Source: Triatoma infestans (lineage: Eukaryota > Arthropoda > Insecta > Hemiptera > Reduviidae). From it: a stretch of 64,000 bases of DNA. Each line of letters begins with the position of its first letter. The first letter of the stretch is position 1. The stretch is taken from the NCBI GenBank assembly GCA_011037195.1, contig JAAEAF010003779.1, positions 116,638 through 180,637 of the forward strand, read 5' to 3'. The position numbers and the translations under genes were made by a program. The notes beneath the pieces were generated by a model. The model was not told the origin of the DNA. It saw nothing but the letters and a program-made list of their open reading frames with translations, and did not search any database. Positions 22,011 to 34,084 of this stretch are shown piece by piece.

Positions 22011-22920
22011 ACGGACTCGTTTGGTGTCCTTCCTCCGGAACTACATAAACAGTTTGTTTAACAACGGCTAAACATAAGTATTTTTTTATATTTATAAATA
22101 CTTATCCTTTCTTTTTTTTTTTAAAAAAATCATCCGGAATAATTGATTTTTGTTGAAGATTCTGACGGGAACTAGCGTTAAGCTTCTGCAGAATTTCATG
22201 CGTTAAATTTCAAATTTTATTCGAGTTCCTTGAGAATGTTGTTATTGGCGCTATCTATTATCACCACCACCATTGGTTTCATTTCTAGTTATTCATAATT
22301 ATGATGAATTATAAGTAGTAGTGGTTTATCACTCACTATTTTTTTTCCTCACCGGATATGAATGAATTCCTCATTCCTAGTCCATGAATTGGCGGCTTTT
22401 ACTCATACCAAAGAATAAGATGATCACGGTAATGAATGCATAATTCATGAAAAATTAAAGTTAATTTACTTTAATTTACAAAAATTCTTGTAAAAAAATT
22501 ATTAGTTATTATTCTTTTTAATAACAAAAATGATTCACTATTCTATTAATGACTGCAAACGAAATAATATAGAAAAGCGAAATTTATAAATTAAATGAGA
22601 ATTAATTAATTATTTATTAGGTAATTATGTAAGAAGTGTTTACATTAACTTTAAAAAAATTGTTTTTAATGTATAACACATTTCAGGACCGTCGTTTAAG
22701 CAAGAAATGACCTGATGAACAGAACATCCTTGGGTCCGTGATTAATAATAATAATTTGGTGGGATATAGAGTATGGCCCCCCCTCTACTTTAGCATGACT
22801 CAGTCTTTTTATCATTCTGTTGTCCTTAATCAACTAGGAAACGTTCATAAACTGTGTGAAATATATAAAATATTCGTCTAAATATATATTTTAATTTTAT
22901 ATATGATATATTTTATATAC
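22011..22920. other. AT-rich stretch, nothing recognised
   Basis: No supported gene or repeat. Confidence 0.5.
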
Positions 22921-22921
22921 T

Positions 22922-23135
22922 CAGGCGTCACGATCGCTGAGTGGTTAATGACGTGGTTCGCCAAGCTGAAATATATTGAGGTATACTGGGTTCGATTCCC
23001 GGTTTTAGCCTTGGAATTTATTTTTGTGTTGACATGAGTAGTGTATAGTAAAGTATGTGCTATCCGTCTCCGTCCACGTTACTTGATTGGTAATTGGACG
23101 TAAAGCCCGCCCAAAAAAATAGGGACTTTATATAC
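22922..23135 (+). mobile_element. SINE family B with a different tRNA head (Ser/Leu-like)
   Basis: The head is GTCACGATCGCTGAGTGGTTAATGACG with a long variable region and GGGTTCGATTCCCGG, the layout of a class II (Ser/Leu) tRNA. The body (AAGTATGTGCTATCCGTCTCCGTCC, TTGGTAATTGGACGTAAAGCCCGCCC) and the A-run plus TAGGGACTTTA end match SINE B at 51818-52025. It is not a working tRNA gene because the acceptor halves do not pair fully and a SINE body follows. Confidence 0.8.
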
Positions 23136-23149
23136 TTATTTTTTTTTAG

Positions 23150-23335
23150 ACGTGTCATTGGAACCCGGAGCATTCTTAGTACTCGCTAGAGCCAGCAGTG
23201 TCCATCACTAGATAACTTTAGAGGCTCTTAGAAAGAAATCATTTAAAAAACAGCACTGGATCTCATACCTAGGTTTTTCGTGTAGCAATCCAGCACCCTA
23301 CCACTGATCTAATCCATTTCCTTTCATAAAATTAC
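23150..23335 (-). mobile_element. SINE family A, old copy
   Basis: Minus strand GGATTAGATCAGTGGTAGGGTGCTGGATTGCTACAC (box A region), a decayed box B, then GTGATGGACACTGCTGGCTCTAGCGAGTACT and GCTCCGGGTTCC, parallel to 21787-21960. It lies head-to-tail against the SINE B copy at 22922. Confidence 0.7.
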
Positions 23336-23337
23336 GC

Positions 23338-24045
23338 TATCTAGGTATAATACTAGATACATTTACTTATGGTTTCTCTTACTAGATAAATTAAATTATG
23401 GTGCCTTAATTGAGGAAAAATGTGACAAATTAAATAGACTGTGTTATTTGATGAGACGACTGATTGACGTACTGACCATTGAAGGACTGAAGACGACCTA
23501 CTATGCGCTATTCCATTCAGTCATGACTTATGGCATAATGTTGTGGGGAAGCGCGCCACTAGCGGTGAATGTGTTTAAGTATCAGAAGAAGGTAGTTAGA
23601 ATAATATGGAAGGTTAGAAAGGATACAAGTTGTCGCGAACTATTTACGCGATTTGGCTTTCTTACACTACCCTGCTGATATATACTTAAATGTGCCATAT
23701 TTGTACTAGAACATCCAAATAAGTTCCGGCGTAGAGGGGAACTACATAACATTACGACAAAGCAAAACAACTTATTGGAGGTGCGTGCACATCGGACTTC
23801 AAAAGTTGGAAAAAGCCCACTATATATATGGCGCTAAAATCTATAATTGTTTGCCTGAGTCTTTGCTTCAGGTGAGCCTATCAAAAAATAAATATAAAAA
23901 GGAGCTTAAAAAATATTTATTAAATAAAAATTATTACTCCATAAACGAGTACTTCTGTAATTGATTGAAACTTTTTCTTTTTTTGACACTGTTCTGTACC
24001 TTTAGTGCTGTACGAATAAAGTATCTATCTATCTATCTAACATCT
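23338..24045 (+). mobile_element. LINE RT C-terminal fragment with (TATC)n tail
   Basis: Starts at a YLGIILDT-like segment (~23340), continues with CDKLNRLCYLMRRL and ALFHSVMTYGIMLWG and CRELFTRFGFLTLP (main frame 23448-23678), and then in shifted frames to a basic end. This is the thumb/C-terminal region of a CR1/Jockey-group LINE. The 3' end is a (CTAT)n microsatellite at 24024-24040. It is 5' truncated and frameshifted. Confidence 0.8.
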
Positions 24046-24590
24046 GTTTTGCTCAATTAATTCTTACATCTATTTAAACTGTTTTCCTTATCAATTCTAT
24101 CTATCAGTATTTAATCATTTCATAGAACTTGAAATGAATTGAAAAACGTCGTCATAAAAAAACACGTCTCAAAATAATATGTCCATATATTCAATAGAAA
24201 AGGGCGATTCATAAACTTTTGCCACAAGAAAGAAATCCAGTAAGTATCCTGCTTTTAACCGAATGGTTTCTCTATTGCTTTCGGTCCCACCTTTGATTCC
24301 TAATGGAGGCTCCCCAGTTATGAATTACTAGGGAGCCAGGGTTATCTGAATAAAATGTTTGGAAAATTAAAATGCTGGGCACGTCATCACTATTAAAACA
24401 ATTACCTATGGCATACCAATTTTTTCGACAACTAATTTTGTAGAATTAACACCATTTTAAAGGCAATCTATCTTACTTCTCATTATATCGTTCTTAACTG
24501 TCATTATAAAGACATTAGCAACACTTAGCTATTTCTTATCCATTTCTGACTCACTTCACGTTCTTGTCAATTTTAATAGTCTTAAAATTT
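24046..24590. other. No recognised feature
   Basis: AT-rich sequence. Confidence 0.5.
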
Positions 24591-24731
24591 TTTACTTTCT
24601 CTTACTCCTAGTAAGAGGAAGTATTGTAATCGTGTCAAATATTCGATATCGAGTTTTCACCAGAAATATGCGTTTTGAGGTCCCCTCAGTCCAAGAAATA
24701 AGTTTTTAGATAATGGTCTGTGTTTTTTTTT

Positions 24732-25702
24732 AAATTTCTTTTTTAAAATTTCTTTATTTAGCATACTCCATAAATACATATATTACATGCATATATATAA
24801 AGAATTTATGTAAAACATAATAAATCAAGCTACAAAATAAATCAAGTTAATGAAATACTATTAAATGTAGAAAAAACAAAACAACTTAAACAGATACTTT
24901 ATCAAAACAAAACAAGATGGAAATCAAACAAAAAGCAAAAAATCTTAAGTTACTAAATTATCAAAGTCTATGGAATTAAGGAATTTCAGAAACTGGTCAT
25001 AATACATAGAATTTAGTAGTTGGTGAAGATGAGATGGAGGCCAGGCCACCTGACTGAAGAATAAATGTCTGTAGTAATGGAGCTCTGATGGCATCAAATA
25101 ATGGACAGTGTAATATAATATGTTCAACATCCTGGATTGATTTTAGTGGGCATGAACATATAGCATCATCCATGATTTTGAAACGGTCTAAATACCTCCT
25201 GAACCTTCCGTGTCCACTCAAAGCCTGAGTCATCTTGTATGATAGCTGGATGTTCATTCTCTGCAGACTTGTAATAACTGTAAGGAAAGAAGAGCTTGGT
25301 AATGGATCCTTTTGTTATAGAAAGCCATAATTGGGTCCATTCAGCTGTAGATACATCTTGCAGTTTGCGTTTAATAACTGATGAGGGTACCTTTCTATAA
25401 CTCATGGGTAAAGTTGTGGATTTTGAGGCTTCCTTGGCCAATTTATCCGCGATCTCATTCCCTAACAAACCTGGATGAGCTTTCACCCAACCAAAGTGAA
25501 TGGTCCAACCGCGTTCCATCAGCTTATTCAAGTTTAACTTCGTCTGTTCGATCAGTGGTAAGGGGTTTTTTGGATTTTTTATTGAGTTCTAGGGACACTC
25601 GACTATCAGTCAAAATGCACGCCATTCCGCCTGCAATTTTTTGTGATAGTAATATATCCAGCGCCATAGCAATCGCTAATTCTTCTGCTTGGTTGTTAGA
25701 AC
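24732..25702 (-). mobile_element. RNase H LINE fragment, type 4
   Basis: Minus strand: SNNQAEELAIAMALDIL (catalytic E) and ACILTDSRVSLEL (catalytic D) at 25524-25748 in part, then IHFGWVKAHPGLLGNEIADKLAKEA (last catalytic D) in 25166-25531, then SGHGRFRRYLDRFKIMDDAICSC and EHIILHCPLF (zinc knuckle) in 24997-25257. The parts are split by frameshifts, and no RT is present. The 3' end on the minus strand is A-rich, abutting GGTCTGTG of the host family H copy. Confidence 0.85.
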
Positions 25703-26009
25703 AGTCAGGACAGCATAGCTCAAAAACGAAAAATCGTAGAAAGTTCAAACTTGATATTCCGCTTAGATATCACCTGGGATGTGACAGTAGGTTAACTGTA
25801 AAATTCCTCAACCGGAAAAGACCACTTTAATGAATGTTTTTTTTTTTACTTTTTGCGATTTTCTCAAAAATGGTTCCAACGAATTTTTTGAAACTTGGTA
25901 TATAAACTACACATACAACGAGCTAGAACATTTATTTGAAACATTTCTACGAGAAAATATATTTAAGGGTTTTTTTGGGGGAGTGGTGGGGTTACGGTTT
26001 CCTCTAAAG

Positions 26010-27400
26010 CAGGTGGCGGCTCCTGACTTGGATATGTGGGGGTTCAACATTTTTTTTTAAATACATTACCTATCATTATTAATAGCTTGGCTAGATAGAA
26101 ATCATGAAGTAAGCCAGGAGCCAGGTAAAAACTTGCCTCCCTCCCCTACAATTAAATATGTTAAATTAACAATAAATCTGTCACTGTGCACCCAGAGAAA
26201 AACTGCGAAAAAAAGAGTTGTACCGTTTGAGTTCGAAAATTAAGTGGTTAACTTAACGGAAATTTTTATTATCTAAATAAAGTGTTTCGGTTCAAAGGAA
26301 ATGTCAATGAGTTAGCATTGATTCTTTGCTGGGTCATATATCTTAGTGATGTTTTAAGTACCAATACCAACATCAAATTTTTATAAATATAAAAATAATA
26401 TATAAAAATCCACACATGGCACAGGCACCTCACAACACAAAAAATCTGGTGTGAAACACTCACACAAGTTCTCAAAATTATAATTGACAAATTTTATAGT
26501 TAGTACCAAATTTAATGGAACCGTCGAAAACTGAAAAAACTTCTGTAAAAGCGCCCTTCCGGTTTACTATTTTCTTGAAACTCAGAGTTTCGCCCATCTA
26601 TTTATATCTAATTAATTTTGTTTGGATGATAGAATTGTATAATCAACTATGAGAATACTTTAGAGAAAAATATAACCCCACCCCTTCTCTAAAAGTGCCC
26701 TTTAATGAATTTTACCAGACAAATGTTTTAAATAAAAGTTATACATCTTTGTATGTTTAGTTTATATACGAAGTTTCAAGAAAATCGTCGGAGCCATTTT
26801 TGACAAAATCGCGAAAAGCAAAAAAATCATTTAGTAAAGTGGTAAAGTAAACGCACTTCCGGTTATCCGATTTTTTCAAACTCCGAATTTCAACCACGTA
26901 TTTAATTGTAATTAACATTGTTTAAATGCAGAATTGTCTAATAAACTGAAATAGCACTTGAGCTGTAAACCTAACCCCACCCTCTCGCCTATAACTGTCC
27001 TTAAATAAATTTTTCCAGAGAAATGTATCAAATAAAAGTTGTAGCTCTTTGTATATGTAGTTGATATACCAAGTTTGAAGAAAATCGTCGGAGCCGTTTT
27101 TGAGAAAATGGCAAAAAAGTAAAAAAAAAAAAACTAGGAAAGTGGTTCTTCCGGTTGAGGAATTTTGACAGATAACTTAGGGTCAGATCCCATGCTGATA
27201 CCTAAACGGAATATCAAGTTTCAACTTTCTACGGTTTTTCGTTTTTGAGCTATGCTGTTTACATATATACATACATACATATATATATATACATAAAAAT
27301 AAGAGAAAGTAATAAACATATGATAATTTGTTACTTTTTATTTTTTTCAAATAGCTGGGGGGTTCAGTCGCGCAATCGCGAATACCAGTAGCCGCCACTG
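26010..27400. mobile_element. Non-autonomous hAT-like transposon carrying a family H copy
   Basis: The terminal inverted repeat is CAGGTGGCGGCTCCTG at the left and, inverted, CAGTGGCGGCTACTGG at the right. The 8-bp direct repeat CTCTAAAG (26002-26009 and 27401-27408) is the expected hAT-size target duplication, and this octamer is the undisturbed family H sequence at that site. The element's own DNA is only ~435 bp on the left and ~85 bp on the right, with no transposase. Confidence 0.88.
26445..27314 (+). mobile_element. Family H element inside the hAT-like element
   Basis: Starts TCTGGTGTGAAACACTCACACAAG and runs through three monomer segments to a TACA/TA microsatellite. It then jumps to AATAAGAGAAAGTAA, having lost about 100 bp before the 3' end. 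It is opposite in orientation to the outer copy. Confidence 0.88.
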
Positions 27401-27985
27401 CTCTAAAGTTCTAGTTTTCGGTTTATTATACAATATTGTCATTAATGTCAACTAAATAATATTAATTAGAATCAAATATGTTGTTGAAATTCCGAGTTTG
27501 AAAAAAATCGGATGACCGGAAGTGTGTTTTTACTAGGAAGTATTTTTTAGTTTTCTGCTATTTTCTCTAAAACAACTTCAACTATTTGTTTTAAACTTGG
27601 AATGTGAACTGCACATATTCGTATAAAAAGCTACAACTTTTATTCGTTACATTTCTTCTGGTAAAGTCATTTAAGGGAGTTTGTGGGAGGGAGGTGAGGT
27701 TATGTTTTTCTCTAAAGTGCTATCGTAGATGATTACTCAAATCTACCATCCAAAAAAAATTAATTAGTAATAAATAGATTGCTAAAATTCCGAGTTTCAA
27801 GAAAATTAGTAAATCGGAAGTGTGTTTTTATTGAACAGTTTTTTCAATTTTTGCAATTTTCTCCATAAAAATACCGACGAATTTCATTAAATTTTGCTAT
27901 ACTAACTATAAAATTTGACAATTACAATTTTGAAAACTGGAGTAAGAGAATATTGTGTGAAGTGTGTCACACCAGATTTTTTTTT

Positions 27986-28965
27986 CCTTTCATTAAAATA
28001 GGGCCTCCAGAGGAAGTGATACTGTAATTTCCGCTTTTGTATTTAAACTCACCTCATCATACATACGCACCTCATGGCTGTTGCCCTAATTTTCAGAGAG
28101 TATGTACAAACCTTTTGACATTTATAACACGTCATTGAAGATGTGATATTAAAGGGCGCTCATTCAACTGATAAAACGCAACTTCTACAATCTCTGATGG
28201 CTTTGGGCGATCAAATGTTGCACAAGGGAGGCACGATGTTCTTTATTTATTTCCTACCAGAGTTTTAAACCTTTAACACGCTTTATTAATTTAAATACAA
28301 ATACTTTTGAATATTTCTTGTTTTTTTCGCTGAAATACAATAAGAGAGTGAAACAATAAAGACCAACCACCTGTTCGCTATATTATTTATTAATTAATTA
28401 GCGAAAAACTGATAGAAAATGCAGCTAAACCTACAATTACATTGAACGTAGAATAAATTAAAAGTAGATTTTTTTCTGGGCGGACAACGTAATTTGCCGC
28501 CAGTATCAATTGTCATTAGAAACATTAATTTGTCCCATGCTAAGTATGATAAGCATGTTACAATTATTTTCGTGCAATATTTTTTTTTGTAACCGTAGCA
28601 GTAAATAAAAAAAAATCTATATTTTTTTTTATGATTAAGATGGCTATTCATTTTGTAAATAGTTGTCAAAAAATATAAGTCTATCAGCTGGATTCCTTTA
28701 TTTGAATATTTGATTGCATATTAACAAGTATTAAGATTATTAAAATGCAATGTCTGCATTAACAACAAACTGACACTACAATTTTAAATCTAGATTTTTG
28801 CATGTAGAAAAATAAATATGATTACAACTAATGAATCGCCAATCTAAACAACTAAAAACTGGAGGTTATAGACCTGCCACTGGAATCAATGACACCATAG
28901 TGAATCCACGTATAGTATAAAATATTGAAATAAATAAAACTATAATTAACTATAATTATTAGGGC
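27986..28965. other. AT-rich stretch, nothing recognised
   Basis: No feature supported. The piece at 28030-28260 is less AT-rich but gives no recognisable protein. Confidence 0.45.
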
Positions 28966-28967
28966 AC

Positions 28968-29208
28968 AAATATATTTACAAAAATTTGAGAAAATTGCAA
29001 AAAAAAAAAAAAATCATTCAGTAAACTGGTACTTCCGGTTGAGAGTAAACTGGTATTTCCGGTTGAGCTACACATGCACACAGACCATTTTCTAAAAAAA
29101 TAACAGGAGTCAGGGAACCTTAAAACATGTATTTCCGGTGAAAACTTGATATCGATCATTTGGGACGATTACAATACTTCCTCTTCACTAGGGAGTAAGA
29201 GAAAGTAA
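28968..29208 (+). mobile_element. Family H 3' fragment, internally deleted
   Basis: GAGAAAATTGCAAAAAA, ACTTCCGGTTGAG, then a repeated GAGTAAACTGGTATTTCCGG, the CA region, and the 3' end ATTACAATACTTCCTCTTCACTAGGGAGTAAGAGAAAGTAA. Confidence 0.8.
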
Positions 29209-29782
29209 TATAGCGTCTTCATTTTTATTTAAAATATTTTTCTGAAAAAAAAAAACTTATTTTAGAAGGGTTCTGGAGAAAACTGTGTTGTGTGGACTTA
29301 CCTCTAAACAATTATGTAAATATAATTTATGGTTCCACTTCTGAATAAATCAACTAATAAAAAATAAAAAAATAAATACGTATTTTAAGAAAATAATTTA
29401 TCATTTATAGGATCGTAATAATTACAAAATAATAATAAATCGTGTGACTCAAATTGTTCTGATATTATTGACTGACTAATGAATCTATTTTCAAGCATTT
29501 TTTAACTTGTATGAAACCGTTTCCCTAATTCTCCACTTCCCCAGTTGTACCAAAAATAATGGACCTACATTATTGCAGATTTTCCATTTTTTTTCTTTAC
29601 TTGATTGAGGAAACTGCTGACGATGATGAAATTGTTAAGCTGATTCTAATGAATCCCGGACTCTCGTTATAGCCGAAGCAGTCCTTCTTTCACTTTAATG
29701 TGTTAAGAAAATAATTTCATAAATTTCCTAGTTTTATAAATGGCAAGTTATACTCAACCAAATACTGGAACAGTTTTGGGGT
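29209..29782. other. AT-rich stretch, nothing recognised
   Basis: No supported feature. Confidence 0.5.
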
Positions 29783-30755
29783 AATTATTATTATTATTAT
29801 TATTATTATTCAAGGAAGGGGAGGGCAAAACCCCTCGCTATCCAAAGCTACCCCTAAAGAATAACAACTACTGGGTCTGGAACAAAAGTCCAGGCCCAGG
29901 TTTTACCCATCTGAGTTTCACCACAGACCGAACAAAAGTGGACCAAGACCTTAAAAGAACATAGCTTAAGATCCTCTACCGATATCCTATTCCGGCCGAA
30001 GGTCCTAAACTTAATCTCCTCACAGCCCAAACAATCCGTCATTAGGTGCATGGGTGTTTCCTCCTCCGTCTCACAAACTTTACAAAAGGAGTCAGGCATG
30101 AGTCCCATTGTACAGAGATGTCTCCTTAAGCCACAATGCCCAGTGAAGAAGCCAACCAGATGCCTGAGAGAGGTTCGTGAAAGACATCGGATCACGCTAC
30201 TCAAAGCTCCGTCCGGACCCTGTCCACCTGTTATATCAATGTCTAATATTTACACGTTAGATCACGAATGTAAATATAAATTAAGACAAATAGGATTAAC
30301 TGAGTTTCTTGGTGTAGATAGAATGCTATTTTATAATGAATTCAATGATTAATATTGAACATAACATTTTAGACTGCCGACAACCCACTGCACTCATCCA
30401 TAAGGAAGCCAACCAGATGCCTGAGAGAGGTTCGTGAAAGATATCGGATCCCGCTACTCAAAGCTGCGTCCGGACCCCCAATGAGCATTTTAGACTGCCG
30501 ACAACCCACTGCATTCATCCATGAGGATGAGTGCCGTGTGGTCATCCATGACTGAAAGCCTGACAAACATGTGCCAGAAGACATACCAGCGGCAGGCTCG
30601 GGACCAATGATAGGGAGAGAGGCGCCTAATTCGGCAAACCTATCCACCTCCTCATTCCCAAAGATTCCTATATGACCTGGAACCCAGACCAGAAGCACAT
30701 CCTTCAAGGAAGAAAGATCTTCCAGTCTTTTAGAACATGCCAACACCAATCTGGA
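29783..30755 (-). mobile_element. RNase H LINE fragment, type 1, copy a (rearranged)
   Basis: Minus strand: LLVWVPGHIGIFGNEEVDRFAELGASLPIIGPEP (30369-30749), then SLRHLVGFFTGHCGLRRHLCTMGL and the zinc knuckle CKVCETEEETPMHLMTDCLGC (29854-30204). The 3' UTR has GGGGTAGCTTTGGATAGCG and ends in (ATT)n at 29785-29812. The middle is scrambled: blocks at 30149-30220 and 30368-30403 recur at 30410-30480 and 30487-30522, with ~150 bp of foreign AT-rich DNA at 30222-30365. Confidence 0.88.
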
Positions 30756-30786
30756 AGTTTTGGGGTAAAAAATTATTTATTATCTT

Positions 30787-32820
30787 TTTTACTTTCTCTT
30801 GCTAAAGTAAGATGAAGTATAGCGATCGTGTGAATATTCGGAAATTTAATCTTAACCGGAAATATAAATTCTGAAGTCTTTGTGGTATAAAAAAAAAGAT
30901 TTTTAACGAGTGGTTTGTATATGTGTGTTGTTTGTTTTATCCGCAGGAAGCATTATTATTATTATTCGCAAAAGGGGAGGGCAAACCCTACGCTATCCAA
31001 AGCCCCCCAGGGCCCATATAGCTACCCCTAAAGAATAACATCCACTGGGACTAGAATAAAAATCCAGGCCCAGGTTTTAACCATCTCAGTTTCACCACAG
31101 ACCGAACAAATAGGACCAAAACCTTAAAAGGACACAGCTTAAGATCCTCTACCGATATCCTATTCCGGCCGAAGGTCCTAAACCTAATCTCCTCACAACC
31201 CAAACAATTCGTCATCAGATGCACGGGTGTTTCCTCCTCAGTCTCACAAACTCTACAAAAGGGGTCAGGCACGAGTCCCATTATATAGAGATGTCTCCTT
31301 AAACCACAATGCCCAGTGAGGAACCCAACCAGATGTCTGAGGGAGGTCCGTGAAAGACATCGGACCCCGCTACTCAAAGCTCCGTCCGGGCCCCCAATAT
31401 GAGCATTTTAGACTGCCGACAACCCACTGCACTCATCCATGAGGATGAGTGCTGTGAGGTCATCCACGTCTGAAAGCCCGACAAACATGTGCCAGAAGAC
31501 ACACCATCAGCAGGCTCTGGACCAACGAAAGGGAGAGAGGCACCTAATTTGGCAAACCTATCCACCTCCTCATTCCCAAAAATTCCCATATGACCTGTAA
31601 CCCAGACCAGAAGCACATCCTCCTTCCCGCTGGAAGCATAAACTTGATATTCCTATCAAGCCGATCATCCTATCCCACAAAGTTTTAGTCAAAATACATT
31701 GAAAGGAAATCGATTTTATGAAGTCTTCCTCTAGCTGTACACGGCATTTTTTGACAATCCTCAACCTTTGAAGTCTTTATTGCGGCCTGGCTATCAGAGA
31801 AGATCGCCATTCTTCTGCTCGCTACGCCCCTTATCCCTAAGATATTAAGCACAACTCAAAATGGCGTAGATTTCAGCCTCAAAGACCGTTGGGGTGCTAC
31901 CAAGAGATATGCCTATGCCGACACCAGTGCACCTTATATGCCCGCCTGCCCTGACACTGGCGGCACAGGTCCTAGAGCCATCTGTGAATGCTACGATATT
32001 TTTTTGCTCGTGTTTGGGTCAATGTGGTAGTTAACGTCCACATGTGAGGTTGTCATCCTGAAATTTGATTCAAAGAGATACGTCGGGTACACTAAATCTG
32101 CCCCCATACGTAACCGTGGGATTTTCTCTAATTCCCCGTATATTTTTCCATGCCCTCGGATTTATGTTCGAGTTGCAGGTTGTGAATGCTGGACAGCCTG
32201 TAGGCCCTACCTTAGAGCCTCCGCCTTCGCATGTGCAGTGGCGGAAGTCCCAGGAAGTCTCCAAGGCTACCGTGGGAGTGGAGCTCAAGACATCTAACGA
32301 TTTTCTTTAAACATTGCATATTAAGTATATATGTAAAGGCCTTACACTTTTATTTAAAACATTTCACCAAAGAAATATTGTTTTTTTTGTGGTTTCTGAA
32401 GAAGCTCCATTTTTGAAGAAAATTGGATAACCGGAAGTGAGAATTTAGTGGACATATTTTTTCTGAATGTTTTGGAATTGTCTCAAAATGTGGAGATATT
32501 TTTGTGATTTTGTTAAAACCTAGAATGCTAACTGAGCACAAATATAATATTGTATCACGTGTTTAATTGAAAGATTTGGGGGGGGGAGGGCTTGATTTTA
32601 GGAGGGTATTGAGAATCTGACGTTTGATTTCAAGTGTTGTAATCAAAATGATTACGTGCTACTTGCCGAGAACCCAATCTACCCCCATTGCCATTTTACA
32701 TGGGTAATAGCAACTATGTTGAGAAAAACTTCTACAAAGTATGAAGAAAAATGTCAATTTATTACAATTATCTAATTAATCAGAAAGAGAAAGTAGTGTG
32801 AGTGTTTCACACCAGATTTT
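30787..32820 (-). mobile_element. Divergent family H element split by a LINE
   Basis: Left part 30787-30955 (TTTACTTTCTCTTGCTAAAGTAAGATGAAGTA, a mutated terminal hairpin); right part 32292-32820 (AACGATTTTCTTTAAACATTG..., ATAACCGGAAGTGAG, ending GAAAGAGAAAGTAGTGTGAGTGTTTCACACCAGA). The right terminus is nearly perfect although the interior has drifted. Confidence 0.72.
30956..32291 (-). mobile_element. RNase H LINE fragment, type 1, copy b
   Basis: The longest type 1 copy. Minus strand from 32291 leftward: STPTVALET (connection region, 32070-32288), a degraded segment with AIFSDSQAAIKT-like sequence near 31780, GHMGIFGNEEVDRFAKLGASLPFVGPEP (31374-31616), then LRHLVGFLTGHCGLRRHLYIMGL and CRVCETEEETPVHLMTNCLGC (31051-31377). 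The 3' UTR matches copy a, and the tail is (ATT)n at 30951-30967. Confidence 0.88.
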
Positions 32821-32837
32821 TTGATTAATTTTTTTTT

Positions 32838-33085
32838 TTTTACTCTCTCTTACTCCTAGTAAGAGGAAGTATTGTAATCGTGTCAAATTTTCGATATTGA
32901 GTTTTCACCGGAAATATCCGTTTTGAGGTCCCCTGAGTCCAAAAAAGGAAGTTCAAACTTGATATTCCGTTTAGCATACGACATTGGGATCATCTGTCGA
33001 AATTCCTAAACCGGAAGTACCACTTTACTAGTTTTTTTTTTTTTTTTTACTTTATTGCGTTTTTCTCAAAAATAACGAGTTTTAA
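32838..33085 (-). mobile_element. Family H 3' fragment
   Basis: Intact hairpin end (TCTCTTACTCCTAGTAAGAGG), no microsatellite segment (internal deletion after GAGTCCAAAAAA), then TTCAAACTTGATATTCCGTTTAG and TAAACCGGAAGTACC. It stops at the next copy. Confidence 0.8.
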
Positions 33086-33098
33086 CTTAAAAAAAAAA

Positions 33099-34072
33099 TC
33101 TGGTGTGAAACACTCACACAACTTTGTCTTACTCCAGTTCTCAAAAGTATAATTGACAAATTTTATAGTTTGGTACCAAATTTAATGAAATTCGCCGAAA
33201 TCTGAGAGCACTTCCGATTTACTAATTTCCTTCATACTCGGAATTTTGGCCATCTATTTATTTCTAATTAATTTTCTTTGGATGATAGAATTGTATAATC
33301 AACTATGATAGCACTTTAGAGGAAAACATAACCTCATCCCCCTCCCCCCCCCTAAAAGTGCTCTTAAATAAATTTTCCCCTGAGAAATGTTTTAAATAAA
33401 AGTTGTAGAACTTAGTATGTTTAGTTTATATATAAAGTTTCAAGAAAATCGCGAAAAAGTGAAAAAAATCATTTAGTAAAGTAGTAAAGTAAACGCACTT
33501 CCGGTTATCCGATTTTTTCAAAGTCGGGAATTTCAACAACATATTTAATTCTAATTAACATTATTTAGATGGCAGAATTGTATAGTAGGCTGAAATAGCA
33601 CGTTAGATGAAAACTTATCCCACCCCTCCCCTAAAAGTGCCCTTAAAAGAATTTTCCTAGAGAAATGTTTCAAATAGAAGTTGTAGCACTTTGTATGGGT
33701 AGTTGATATACTAAGTTTGAAGAAAATCGTTGGAGCCATTTTTTGAGAATAACGCAAAAACGTAAGAAAACCAACAAGTAAAGTGGTACTTCCGGTTGAG
33801 GAATTTTGACAGATAACGTATAGTCAGATCCCATGGTGATACCTAAATGGAATATCAAGTTTTAACTTTTTGCGTTTTTTCGTTATTGAGCTATGCTGTT
33901 CACATACATACATCATACATACACACACGCACACACACACACACAGACCATTTGCTAAAACCACTTTTTTTTTCTCAGGGGGACCAAAAACGGATATTTC
34001 CGGTGAAAACTCAATATCGTAAATTTTTACACGATTACAATACTTCCTCCTTACTAGGAATAAGTGCAAGTA
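33099..34072 (+). mobile_element. Family H element, full length
   Basis: TCTGGTGTGAAACACTCACAC at the start, the inner 15-bp motif with one change (ACTTTGTCTTACTCC), three monomer segments, a (CA)n tract at 33920-33946, and an end hairpin CTCCTTACTAGGAATAAGTG that is slightly decayed. Confidence 0.88.
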
Positions 34073-34084
34073 AAAAAATAATTT

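Larger units (their letters stand above)
24594..27985 (-). mobile_element. Family H element split by a LINE and a hAT-like element
   Basis: Left end with terminal hairpin at 24597-24625; right end GAGTAAGAGAATATTGTG..GTGTCACACCAGA at 27985. The element's own sequence is 24594-24731, 25703-26009 and 27401-27985, about 1,030 bp in total, as in other full copies. The interruptions are a LINE in the microsatellite and a hAT-like element in a monomer. Confidence 0.85.

Noticed and set aside
22922..23010. Genuine tRNA-Ser/Leu gene
   Set aside because: The acceptor stem does not pair well and a SINE B body plus A-run follow, so it is a SINE head.
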